The position numbers and the translations under genes are program-made. A model generated the notes under the pieces. That model was not told the DNA's origin, did no database searches, and saw only the letters and a list, made by a program, of their open reading frames with translations. A stretch of DNA of 64,000 bases from VSJD01 sp964617825 (GTDB lineage Bacteria; Verrucomicrobiota; Kiritimatiellia; JAAZAB01), in the NCBI GenBank assembly GCA_964617825.1, contig CAZTWL010000017.1, forward strand, positions 22,060 to 86,059, in the 5' to 3' direction. Below, piece by piece: positions 51,863 to 60,320 of the stretch (position 1 is the first letter of the stretch; the number at the start of each line of letters is the position of its first letter).

Positions 51863-54800
51863 TTAAAAATTCACTACGGCTTTGATGCTGAAGTAAAGCT
51901 GGAGCTTTTGGTTTTGCGCATCGTCATCGGCTGCGCCAGGATTGGGGTCTTTGCGATCGAACGCATAGACGATGCCTAGCCCCGGCGCCATCTGGGCATA
52001 GCGGAACAGGGTCAGCGCAAGGTTTAACTCGAAGCCGGCGGCATTCAGCCAGCTCGCATCGAGCGCGCTGGTCGTCCCTCCACACCAGGCATGCCCCCCT
52101 TCATAATACAACTCGCCGAATAACTGGTGTGTGTAGAGCGGCAGGGTGGCGTCCACGCCGCGGTAGTATGACATCAGCGGAAAACGATAGGCTGCGCCGG
52201 TTTTGACGAGATAACGTCCAACCTGCGAGTTCGAGTTGTAGCCACGCAAAATGACGTTCCGATCCAATCCGGGGCTGGCCATCTGCTGGACAACGCCATA
52301 GCCGCCCAAGCCGAAGAAGCTTTGCGCGGTCTCATCGCCCTGCCCGGCACCGCCGATGCCCTCCAGCCGCAGCACATGATTGTCGGCCCATACGACCGGA
52401 ACATATTCCACCCATTGGCCCAGTACGCGGGTTTGTGAGAGATCACCGCCCAGGGCCTTGTCCGCACGCTCAATGGTGGCGCTAACTGCCCGTCCGTCCT
52501 CGTATGAGGCGCTGCGTCCGAAAGCCGTGGCATTGAAAAATGTCAGTTGCGCAAAAAGCGCCGATTCCGTTCCTTCGAACAGGTTACTCGTCACCAGCGG
52601 TCGGTTGGCATAGTCTTCGGCGCTTTTGGAAATGACCTTGCGATCGGTGCCCTGCCAACCTAGCGAAAAATCGGTCCGAGAGTCGATCCTGACCCACGGC
52701 AAAGTCGCCATGCCGCCGGCTTGGCCCACCTTCTCGTTATAATCGTAAAAAAAACCGTAACGGTCCTCAACCAAATCGTTATAGTTTTCCGGCCCGTAGT
52801 TACCGAATGCGGTCAGAATCGGATAGAGCCCGGAATAGCGATAGACCAAAGCGCCGCAGGGCGTGCCCCAGCGACTTTCCGCGCCTCCGAACGCAAAAAT
52901 ATTCTGCGCCTGGGTATAATCGGAACAGGAGGCGGCGAGACCGCCTTCCACTCCGCCGCTATCGGCCATGGTCAGCCACGGGGTCCAGTAATCCAGGCGC
53001 AGGCCGGTAAAGGAATTATACGGACGGTTGGCGAGCGTGGCGGAGGACAACAGGTTGGTGCCCGTAGACATATGGGCCGTTGCTGCCATTGTGGTCGCTG
53101 CCAAGCGCCCAGCCGGTGGATGTTTGAAGCGTTCCACATCCTGAGGCAATGCTGGCCAATCGGGGGCTAATCGCGGCAATTCCGCGATTGGTTGTGCCAG
53201 GTCGTCTACGGACAGCAGACTCAGGTAATATCCGCGAGAATCATAGGCGGAAACGGCCAGTTCCCGTCCGTCGGCCGAAAAATCGGGCGCAAATACGCCG
53301 CCAAGGACATGCGTCATGGCTTGCGGCTCGCCGAAGGGCAGCGGAAACCGGTAAAGATTATAGACCCCGTTGCGATCGGCCACGAACACCAGATTGCTGC
53401 CGGAAGGATGAAATACGGGTGTCATGATAATGCAGGGCCAATCTACCAGGAGCGTGTCGTTGCCGGAGGTCAGTTCAATGCGGCGTAATTGCGAATGGCT
53501 GTCGTTTGCCAGAATATATGCCAATTGACGTCCATCCGGAGAATAGGCCGGATCAACGATGGAATGCAGAGGCGGGGCCTGTGTCCGGACGATTTCAGCG
53601 CGGCGGTAGCCGGCCTGAGTCAGGGCGACTTCGATCAGAGAAAACCGGTTGGACTCGTTGCGCACGGCTGCCAGAGTGCGGCCATCCGGAGAAATTGCCG
53701 GGAAACGGTAGCGGCCCTCCCGCGTAACCACTGACTGCGTCCGTTTATCCGGATCGTAACGATGCAGTTCATTCCACACCCGGTCGCGTCCGATCACGTT
53801 CAATCGTGTGTAGAATAAATGCCCGTGATCCGCGGGGGCGGCCAGGGTTGTTGTGCCGAAGTCCACGCGCGCATTTTCCAAACGCTGGGTATGCTTTGTT
53901 TGGCGGTCATAGCTGTAGATCACATCGCGCCCGGCTTCAGGATGACCGGCAAAATAGACCATTTTTCCGTCTGCGCCGAAATGGGGCGAGGCGACTTGCA
54001 ATGTTCCGGGAGTCAGGCGCACGAGGGGTGTGAACGGCTTGGATTGCAGGCGGCGGATGCGTTCCTGTTGGATATTCTGCATCCGGGAAAGCGCTGCGCG
54101 TGTCATCTGGTTGAACGTCATTCCCAGGGCCGGTTCGGCGCAACGATCGAAAAAAAACAGGAAGGAATGGTCCACGGCGTCGGCAAGGTTGCCGGGCAGG
54201 CCGTTTGTTTGCGCCGCCAGGGACTGGGCATACTCGATGGTTTTCATGCCGTAGAGATAGGCCGCCTCGCCGTAGGGCCATTCGGGAAGCGCCAAGTCCC
54301 ATTGGCTGGCATTCAGAATGCGCCGATCGGCAAATGGCAGGCGCATGATCATGTCGGCTATGCTGGTGCGGCCGCGCCCGGAGTTGGAAAATTCGGTTTC
54401 CGCCCAGATGGAAAGTCCTTCCAAGTACCAGTCGGGCGCAAGTGAGCCGGGCGGCGCCGCGCAAGCCGCAAGGACCATCGACAAGTAGTCACCCGCGGGC
54501 ATTACCCGTCCAAAGATTCTGCTCAGCGTCGCATCGGCGCCGTACTGGGCATCCATGGCCAGAACGTGGGCATATTCATGCAAAATCGTGCGGCGCAGGA
54601 ACAGCCCGGGCTCGTAAATTGACGATCCGGGAGAAGATCCGGCGGCATAGAGCAGGATCGTAGGACGGGGATGCACCCATGTTGCGCCGTTGTGCTCATC
54701 CATCGTATCGGCATAGAGGATGATCGTTTTCTCGCGCGGGGTCCAATGCAGCGCCGGCGTCAGGAGTTCGTAGGCTTCTTCGCAGAGGCGGATCAGAGCC

Positions 54801-54982
54801 GGCGCCTGGTCGGCCAGCGAAACCTGGTAGATGTAAATAAAGTGAGCGCTTTCCGTGCGGATCAGATTCTCATACACCGGCATGATGTTGGCCGGCGCGG
54901 AACGCGACAGACAAAGACCGGCCAGAATTGCCGCAGCAAGAATACGGCGAACGCCCGATGATTGTTGTTTATGGGCCTGCAT
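51863..54982 (-). CDS. Zinc-protease / beta-propeller / outer-membrane beta-barrel fusion protein
   Basis: A 1039-residue protein with a signal peptide (about 1-31, ending SAPAN). Residues about 35-300 form a peptidase-MA-like gluzincin domain: TILHEYAHVLAMD with H135, E136 and H139, and WYLEGLSIWAE with E188 as likely third zinc ligand. Residues about 320-620 are TolB/WD40-like repeats (FGADGKMVYFAG, ISPDGRTLAAVR, YSPDGRQLAYIL, FHPSGSNLVFVA, FSADGRELAVSA). Residues about 660-1039 are beta-strand-rich and end in Phe (KAVVNF), as in outer-membrane barrels. A periplasmic protease tethered to its own barrel is inferred; a surface quality-control or secretion role is possible. Confidence 0.82.
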   Translation of the reverse strand: MQAHKQQSSGVRRILAAAILAGLCLSRSAPANIMPVYENLIRTESAHFIYIYQVSLADQAPALIRLCEEAYELLTPALHWTPREKTIILYADTMDEHNGATWVHPRPTILLYAAGSSPGSSIYEPGLFLRRTILHEYAHVLAMDAQYGADATLSRIFGRVMPAGDYLSMVLAACAAPPGSLAPDWYLEGLSIWAETEFSNSGRGRTSIADMIMRLPFADRRILNASQWDLALPEWPYGEAAYLYGMKTIEYAQSLAAQTNGLPGNLADAVDHSFLFFFDRCAEPALGMTFNQMTRAALSRMQNIQQERIRRLQSKPFTPLVRLTPGTLQVASPHFGADGKMVYFAGHPEAGRDVIYSYDRQTKHTQRLENARVDFGTTTLAAPADHGHLFYTRLNVIGRDRVWNELHRYDPDKRTQSVVTREGRYRFPAISPDGRTLAAVRNESNRFSLIEVALTQAGYRRAEIVRTQAPPLHSIVDPAYSPDGRQLAYILANDSHSQLRRIELTSGNDTLLVDWPCIIMTPVFHPSGSNLVFVADRNGVYNLYRFPLPFGEPQAMTHVLGGVFAPDFSADGRELAVSAYDSRGYYLSLLSVDDLAQPIAELPRLAPDWPALPQDVERFKHPPAGRLAATTMAATAHMSTGTNLLSSATLANRPYNSFTGLRLDYWTPWLTMADSGGVEGGLAASCSDYTQAQNIFAFGGAESRWGTPCGALVYRYSGLYPILTAFGNYGPENYNDLVEDRYGFFYDYNEKVGQAGGMATLPWVRIDSRTDFSLGWQGTDRKVISKSAEDYANRPLVTSNLFEGTESALFAQLTFFNATAFGRSASYEDGRAVSATIERADKALGGDLSQTRVLGQWVEYVPVVWADNHVLRLEGIGGAGQGDETAQSFFGLGGYGVVQQMASPGLDRNVILRGYNSNSQVGRYLVKTGAAYRFPLMSYYRGVDATLPLYTHQLFGELYYEGGHAWCGGTTSALDASWLNAAGFELNLALTLFRYAQMAPGLGIVYAFDRKDPNPGAADDDAQNQKLQLYFSIKAVVNF

Positions 54983-55074
54983 GTTTGAATGTTGTTCTCT
55001 GACCAGCGGCCGTTGTCATCGTGGCAGGAGAATTTATCGTGCCACAGACCGTCCGCATTCGATGACGTCGGCGC

Positions 55075-56544
55075 TCATGCCAGTCCGAAGCGCTGCTTAA
55101 ACCGTTGAAACAGGCTGACCTTGAGCGATTCCGGGTTGGCCATGGCGCCGGCCTGGCGGGCATTGTTGTTGCTGCGTTCGTTGCAGATGGCTTCGATCTG
55201 GCGCAGGACAGCCGGCTCGGTTTCAATAAGAATTTTGAACGCGCTGCGATCGATTTCCAGCACTGTGCCGGGGCTGATGGCCTCGATATGCGCCGCGCGT
55301 TTTTCGCCGGTCAGCAGGGACATCTCGCCGAAAAAATCGCCTTTGTGCAGAACCTTGACGATGCGTCGATCCTTGATGACGTTGAAGTCGCCGGCCATGA
55401 TAAAAAACATGGAGTCGCCCTGTTCCTGATCGCGTATCGCAATGTGGCCCGGCGACGTCGTATGGGTCAGGCCGAACCGGATCAGGTGCTCCAGGCTTTC
55501 CTTGCTTACGTTTGTGAACAGCGGCAGATTGCTGAGCAGCCGGACCGGTTCGCTCAGGTCGCTGGGAACCGGCGGTTGTTGCATGATGACCGTGCGCATC
55601 GGGTAGGGAATTTCGATCGCGTGTTTTTTGAACTGATACCAGATGGCGGAGTAAACCTCGTCACGGACTTCGCGATGGACGCCGGGATCGCCGATCATGT
55701 AGGCGATCCGGTAGACGATGCTGGAATCGCCATATTCGTGGAGAAATACTTCGCTTTCTGCCTTTTGAATAATATGTGGATTGGCCTTTAGGATAGCCAG
55801 GACAGCCTGTTTGACTTTGACAGGGGCGACGTCATAACTTACACCGATATTGATGAATTCCTTGACCATCGGAGTGGGCTTGCTGTAATTGATCACCTTT
55901 TCCGTGGAAATCTTGTTGTTGGGGATGATCATGTAGATTTTATCGGAGGTCTCGATCTTCGTATAACGCCAGTTCATTTCCCGCACTTGGCCACGTTGAC
56001 CGTCAATCTCGATCCAGTCGTTGAGATCGAAAGGTTTCTCAAGCTGGATGATCAGGCCGGCAATGAAATTGCCGATCGTATCCTGCATGGAAAGCCCGAT
56101 GATCGCCGTCAGAATGGCCGAGGGCGTCAGGATCGTCGCCAGATTGACGTTCAGAACTAGCCGCAGGAAAAGGAGAACAAAGAGAGCGACGATCATCACC
56201 GTGGTCAGATCGCGGATAATCCGGGCCACAAACATGTGACGATGGCTCTCCAGGTATTTACCGATGTAAAGTTTGACGACAACCTGAACGGTGAGAAAGG
56301 CCATCAGCGCAAGTTCAATGGCTTTCAGCCACGGTTTCAGGAATAACGGATGGGGTACGCTTTTACGGATGCCTTCAAAGATGAGAAGGAGAACGGCTAA
56401 CTGTAAAATCTGGGCGGCATTCTGTGAGATCCATCGGAGACGAACAAATATTCGCATTACCGCCCAGAGAATAATGAAGGCCAATGTGCCAATGACCATC
56501 CAGACATGTGTTTGCGTTGGCAGGATCAGTATGGGCTCGATCAT
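55075..56544 (-). CDS. MscS-family mechanosensitive channel with C-terminal cyclic-nucleotide-binding domain
   Basis: A 489-residue inner-membrane protein. Four hydrophobic helices occupy residues about 12-160; the last is the MscS pore helix region (ATILTPSAILTAIIGLSMQDTIGNFIAGLIIQ style), followed by the beta domain (WIEIDGQRGQVREMNWRYTKI, PNNKISTEKVINYS) and alpha/beta vestibule. Residues about 345-460 are a cyclic-nucleotide-binding fold with the phosphate cassette GDFFGEMSLLTGEKRAAHI. Such channels can be gated or tuned by cAMP or cGMP. Its 5' side is divergent from the YgjP-like gene; downstream is the protease-barrel gene after 92 bases. Confidence 0.92.
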   Translation of the reverse strand: MIEPILILPTQTHVWMVIGTLAFIILWAVMRIFVRLRWISQNAAQILQLAVLLLIFEGIRKSVPHPLFLKPWLKAIELALMAFLTVQVVVKLYIGKYLESHRHMFVARIIRDLTTVMIVALFVLLFLRLVLNVNLATILTPSAILTAIIGLSMQDTIGNFIAGLIIQLEKPFDLNDWIEIDGQRGQVREMNWRYTKIETSDKIYMIIPNNKISTEKVINYSKPTPMVKEFINIGVSYDVAPVKVKQAVLAILKANPHIIQKAESEVFLHEYGDSSIVYRIAYMIGDPGVHREVRDEVYSAIWYQFKKHAIEIPYPMRTVIMQQPPVPSDLSEPVRLLSNLPLFTNVSKESLEHLIRFGLTHTTSPGHIAIRDQEQGDSMFFIMAGDFNVIKDRRIVKVLHKGDFFGEMSLLTGEKRAAHIEAISPGTVLEIDRSAFKILIETEPAVLRQIEAICNERSNNNARQAGAMANPESLKVSLFQRFKQRFGLA

Positions 56545-56705
56545 AATACCTTAAAGCACGAGTAGCTAAAAATTCTTAGAAGTCTTATTATCATTACGTG
56601 TCGGGTCCAATCAAGCGAAAAACTGCGTGTTTATTCTTTGTAAGGCCAAATCCAGTTGTGATATAACTTTGCGACCGGAATTCGATTTTGTATTGGGCGA
56701 AACAA

Positions 56706-57425
56706 ATGAGCGCGGACCTTTTTGAATATACTGTCCGGGAGAGTTTGCGGGCGCGATGCATCCGGCTTCAGGTGACGCCGCAAAAAGGTTTGGAGGTTAT
56801 TGTTCCGCGGGGCTGCGGCCGCTCCAGAATCCCCCCGCTTCTCGAAAAAAAGCGGCAATGGATTCGATCTGCTTTGGAGCGCGTCGCCAAATACCGCGCT
56901 CTGTTCCCGTCTGCGGCATGGGAGGTTCCGGAGCGCATCACGTTCCCGGCGATCCAGCGAACCTGGCTGGTGGAAAAGCGTCCGGAAGCAACGTCACGGG
57001 TTACTGTGCGCGAACGGAAGGATGGTGTGCTCCAGGTAAGCGGCAACGTTGGTCATGCCGCCGTCTGCGGTGCGGCGTTGCAGCGCTGGTGGCTGCGCCA
57101 GGGCCGCAAACACCTGGTCCCCTTGCTCCACGATGTCGGCCGGGAAACGGGCCAATCGTTCGCTCGCGCCAGCGTGCGCCGCCAGCGCTCGCGCTGGGGC
57201 AGTTGCTCGCGCAGGAAGGCAATCAGCCTGAATGCCAAGCTTCTGTTTCTCGATCCCGCGCTTGTCCGCTATGTTATGATCCATGAGCTGTGTCATACCA
57301 GGGAAATGAATCATGCCCCGAGCTTCTGGCGCCTGGTTCAAAAAGAATGTCCGGACTTCCGCGAACTCAGAAAAGCAATCCATCAGGCCTGGCGCATAAT
57401 ACCGTCCTGGGCGTGCAGTAATTAA
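56706..57425 (+). CDS. YgjP-like (DUF45/M48-related) zinc metallopeptidase
   Basis: A 239-residue protein from the ATG at 56706; a TTG at 56688 would add six residues. The catalytic motif is HELCH (H193, E194, H197), with H203 in NHAPSFW as probable third zinc ligand, preceded by the family hallmark RQRSRWGSCSRRKAISLN. Members of the YgjP/DUF45 group are cytosolic, SprT-like predicted proteases; a YgjP relative is found with restriction systems and in DNA-repair contexts, but most are uncharacterised. No ribosome site is clear. Confidence 0.85.
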   Translation: MSADLFEYTVRESLRARCIRLQVTPQKGLEVIVPRGCGRSRIPPLLEKKRQWIRSALERVAKYRALFPSAAWEVPERITFPAIQRTWLVEKRPEATSRVTVRERKDGVLQVSGNVGHAAVCGAALQRWWLRQGRKHLVPLLHDVGRETGQSFARASVRRQRSRWGSCSRRKAISLNAKLLFLDPALVRYVMIHELCHTREMNHAPSFWRLVQKECPDFRELRKAIHQAWRIIPSWACSN

Positions 57426-57586
57426 GGCGAAGGCGGAGAGTGGACGGTATTCGCGGAACAGGCCAGTGTAAAATGGGCTTGGAATGTTGCCAAAGCCGGC
57501 GCAAAGCCAGTCAAACGACAGGCCGGGGCTCCTGATGGGTTTGCAATAACTGAACACTTTGTAAATATCCAAGGAACAAGCAAGGC

Positions 57587-58018
57587 ATGACGCGATATCT
57601 AGACCCGCGGCAACGACGTGAAGATCCATTGCGCTGGCAGGTTGACTGCGAACGCTTCAACTTACCCAATGAGGAACCACCGGCAGAAGAGTCCGATGTA
57701 GCCGTGCATGACATCGTCAAGGAAATATTCAAGCGCATTGATGTGCGGCGTCAACCGTCCCTGCTGGAACAAATCAAAGCAAACTGGGCCGAATTGGCCG
57801 GACCGGGCGCGTGCACGCATGCGCGTCCGGGATATCTGGACCGCCAAATACTGGTGATCTTTGTAGATAGCTCCGTCTGGCTGGATGAACTGACGCGCTA
57901 TGCACGCGCCGGTATGCTGGCAAGAATGCAAAAGTGTTTTGGCGTGGAAGCAATCAAGGATTTGCGCCTGAAAGCCGATCCGGAGGATCGTCGCAAAGCA
58001 ACAAGCGGCGTGCAATGA
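57587..58018 (+). CDS. DUF721 (DciA-like) protein
   Basis: A 143-residue protein. The DUF721 core lies at residues about 40-130: VAVHDIVKEIFKRIDV, LLEQIKANWAELAGP, ILVIFVDSSVWLDELTRYA, LARMQKCFGVEAIKDLRLKA. DciA proteins of this group load the replicative helicase DnaB in bacteria that lack DnaC; whether this one does is inferred from family only. AAGGA occurs about ten bases upstream of the ATG. Confidence 0.75.
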   Translation: MTRYLDPRQRREDPLRWQVDCERFNLPNEEPPAEESDVAVHDIVKEIFKRIDVRRQPSLLEQIKANWAELAGPGACTHARPGYLDRQILVIFVDSSVWLDELTRYARAGMLARMQKCFGVEAIKDLRLKADPEDRRKATSGVQ

Positions 58019-58094
58019 TTTTTTCAGGATTTTACCCCGTTTATCGTCCGGCCAGTCAACGATGATTATCATGGCTATTTATGGTTATTTTTTA

Positions 58095-58123
58095 TTGACA
58101 TCAAACACAGGTGAACATATAGT
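58095..58123 (+). promoter_or_regulatory. Near-consensus sigma70 promoter of the DeoR operon
   Basis: TTGACA (58095-58100), a 17-base spacer and TATAGT (58118-58123). Two near-copies of a ten-base unit (ATGGCTATTT and ATGGTTATTT, 58071-58090) and other AT-rich sequence lie directly upstream and may act as an UP element. The predicted start is about 25 bases before the DeoR ATG. Confidence 0.75.
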
Positions 58124-58138
58124 TCATGGCGAATGAAC
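58111..58138 (+). promoter_or_regulatory. Three-half-site operator overlapping the -10 box
   Basis: Half-sites GTGAAC (58111-58116), GTTCAT (58122-58127) and ATGAAC (58133-58138) alternate in orientation, each separated by five bases, so they recur every 11 bases, one helical turn. The last two form a perfect inverted repeat. Binding here would block the -10 region and start site, consistent with self-repression by the DeoR-type protein encoded next. Confidence 0.65.
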
Positions 58139-58155
58139 AATGAGATCGTAATTCG

Positions 58156-58920
58156 ATGAAGCCGGAAATCAGACAGCAGCAGATTATGAACCGTTTGCGG
58201 GCGGTCGAGAGGGAATGGCGCGTGGACGAATTGGCTTTGGTGCTCAAGGTTTCCCCGCTCACCATCAGACGCGATCTGGATGTCCTGGAGCGCACTGGTG
58301 CGATAGTGCGCACCCTTGGCGGTTGTCTGGCCATGGGCCGTAATCAGAACGCCGTCTATCAAAAACGGGTTGCCAACCAGTTTGAACTCAAGCAGGCAAT
58401 CGGGCTCGCGGCTGCCAAGGAAGTCCGCTCCGGAGATACACTCCTGATCAATGACGGATCAACGACTTTTCATATGGCATCCTGCCTGGGTGGCTGCGGG
58501 CCGATCACGGTTTATACCAATTCCGTGGCAATGCTCGGCGAATTCAGCCGTTTTGAAAATGTGCGCTTGTTCCTGCTGGGTGGCGAATATCACCGCGATC
58601 TCTACTACCTTGGTGGAGGGCTTATGGCCGGGGTTCTGGACAAGATTATCGCCGATACCGTATTTCTGGGCGCCGATGGCATGGACGAGTGCGGCCGATG
58701 CCTGGCCATTAATCCAGACGCCGCCCGCGATGCGCAGCTCATGCTGCGGCGCGCCAAGCGCAAAGTATTACTGGCCGATGCCACCAAGGTCGGGCAGTGT
58801 ACGGGCAATGTGTATGGTGCGTTGCCGGATTTCGATCTCTGGATTACAACGACGGGAATGCCCCGTGATATTTTCAATAGCCTGTGTAAAATGACAACCA
58901 TTCGGGAGATTGTGCCATGA
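58156..58920 (+). CDS. DeoR-family transcriptional regulator
   Basis: A 254-residue repressor. The N-terminal winged helix (RQQQIMNRLRAVEREWRVDELA, then VSPLTIRRDLDVLERTGAIVRTLGG) is typical of DeoR/GlpR. The C-terminal DeoRC sensor domain contains LLINDGSTTFHMA, VYTNSVAMLGEF, FLLGGEYHRD, DTVFLGADGMDE and KRKVLLADATKVG, which bind sugar phosphates in this family. The stop overlaps the aminotransferase start (ATGA), so it probably controls the operon through 60287 and beyond. The effector is unknown. Confidence 0.93.
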   Translation: MKPEIRQQQIMNRLRAVEREWRVDELALVLKVSPLTIRRDLDVLERTGAIVRTLGGCLAMGRNQNAVYQKRVANQFELKQAIGLAAAKEVRSGDTLLINDGSTTFHMASCLGGCGPITVYTNSVAMLGEFSRFENVRLFLLGGEYHRDLYYLGGGLMAGVLDKIIADTVFLGADGMDECGRCLAINPDAARDAQLMLRRAKRKVLLADATKVGQCTGNVYGALPDFDLWITTTGMPRDIFNSLCKMTTIREIVP

Positions 58921-60287
58921 GTTATGACATTGCCTGGGCCAAGGTCGATCTGAAGAAAGTGCCTCATCTGGCGTCCGCCAACATTCCGGGGCCAAAATCC
59001 ATAGAATTGCACGGACGCGCCGCGGCGATCATGAAGGGTTATTCCGGGCAGGTCAAGTTGTTCCCGGTGGTTTTTGACAAGGGCTACGGCTGTACCCTGA
59101 CCGATGTGGACGGCAACACCTACCTGGATTTCTCTTCGGGCATATATGTCACCACTTTAGGGCATTGCCATCCCAAGGTTACCGAGGCCGTGCAGAAAGC
59201 TGCGGGCCAACTGATGAATTGCCACGATTTTACTACGCCCATAAAGCTGAAGTTGCTTGAAAAACTTACCTCCATCCTGCCGGGCGATCTCTCTGGCGTT
59301 CAGCTTTACGACAGCGGCACGACAGCTGTCGAAGCAGCCTTGCGCGTTTGTCGTGCGGCCACTGGCAAACACGAATTCCTTTCCTGCTACGGTGACTTCC
59401 ACGGCAAGTCCGGCCATGCCGTGAGTCTGGCGCGCATGAATCGCACCAACGGAGCGACCCGGACAGCTGGTTTTTACATGGTTCCGCGGCCGAATCCCTA
59501 TCGTCCGCTTTTCAAAAAAGCGGATGGGACGATTGACACGGATGCCTACATCGGCTTTTTCGACGAATTTATTACCGAGGCCACCACCGGCCAGATTGCC
59601 GCCATCGTTCTGGAACCGATTCAAGGTTGGGCCGGCTCGATCCTGCCGCCCGACGATTTCTTCCCCAAACTGCGCCAATGGTGTGATAAGCGCAAATTTC
59701 TGCTGGTGGCCGACGAAGTTTTGACATCCATGGGGCGCACTGGAAAATACATGGCCATGGAACATTGGAACACTCTGCCGGATGTCGTGACCCTGGGCAA
59801 GGGGTTTGGCAACGGATTTCCTGTTACCGCCATGGTTGTACGCGCGCCGTATGCGGATGCCGTCGAACACATCAGTGCCTCAACCAGTTATGGTGGCAAT
59901 CCAATGGCTTGTGCCGCTGCACTGGCCTCGATTGTGGCCATTGAGGAGGAAGGTCTTCTGGAAAATGCCCAACGTCTTGAAAAATTCTTTATTCCGCGGC
60001 TTGAGAAAATGAAACAGGCGCATCCGATAATTGGCGATGTTCGTTGCAAGGGGTGTCTGATGGGAATTGAATTGGTCAAGGATCGGGGGACGAAGGAAAA
60101 ATTCGACGAGGCCGGCAAGCAGGTCTATCAGCGCGCCTTCCGTAAAGGCTTGGCTTGGATTCCCGCCGGTCACATTTTGCGTATGAGCCCGCCGATCGTC
60201 ATGGATGTGGATGTGGCCGCCAAGTGCATGGATATGATCGACGAAGCCATCGGCGAAACCGAAAAAGACTTAGGCTACGGAAAATAG
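58917..60287 (+). CDS. Class III PLP-dependent aminotransferase (4-aminobutyrate/ornithine type)
   Basis: A 456-residue cytosolic enzyme. Hallmarks: YLDFSSGIYVTTLGHCHPKV, YDSGTTAVEAALRVCRAATGK (PLP phosphate region), SCYGDFHGKSGHA, the VADEV strand with D266, and TLGKGFGNGFPV with the Schiff-base lysine K295. It is of usual length for the class. The amino donor and acceptor cannot be told from sequence. Co-expression with a DeoR regulator and the large sugar-protein-like gene suggests an amino-sugar or amino-acid-linked catabolic step. Confidence 0.9.
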   Translation: MSYDIAWAKVDLKKVPHLASANIPGPKSIELHGRAAAIMKGYSGQVKLFPVVFDKGYGCTLTDVDGNTYLDFSSGIYVTTLGHCHPKVTEAVQKAAGQLMNCHDFTTPIKLKLLEKLTSILPGDLSGVQLYDSGTTAVEAALRVCRAATGKHEFLSCYGDFHGKSGHAVSLARMNRTNGATRTAGFYMVPRPNPYRPLFKKADGTIDTDAYIGFFDEFITEATTGQIAAIVLEPIQGWAGSILPPDDFFPKLRQWCDKRKFLLVADEVLTSMGRTGKYMAMEHWNTLPDVVTLGKGFGNGFPVTAMVVRAPYADAVEHISASTSYGGNPMACAAALASIVAIEEEGLLENAQRLEKFFIPRLEKMKQAHPIIGDVRCKGCLMGIELVKDRGTKEKFDEAGKQVYQRAFRKGLAWIPAGHILRMSPPIVMDVDVAAKCMDMIDEAIGETEKDLGYGK

Positions 60288-60320
60288 CCGCGCCATGCTG
60301 GCCTACGGCGGAGTTCCATC

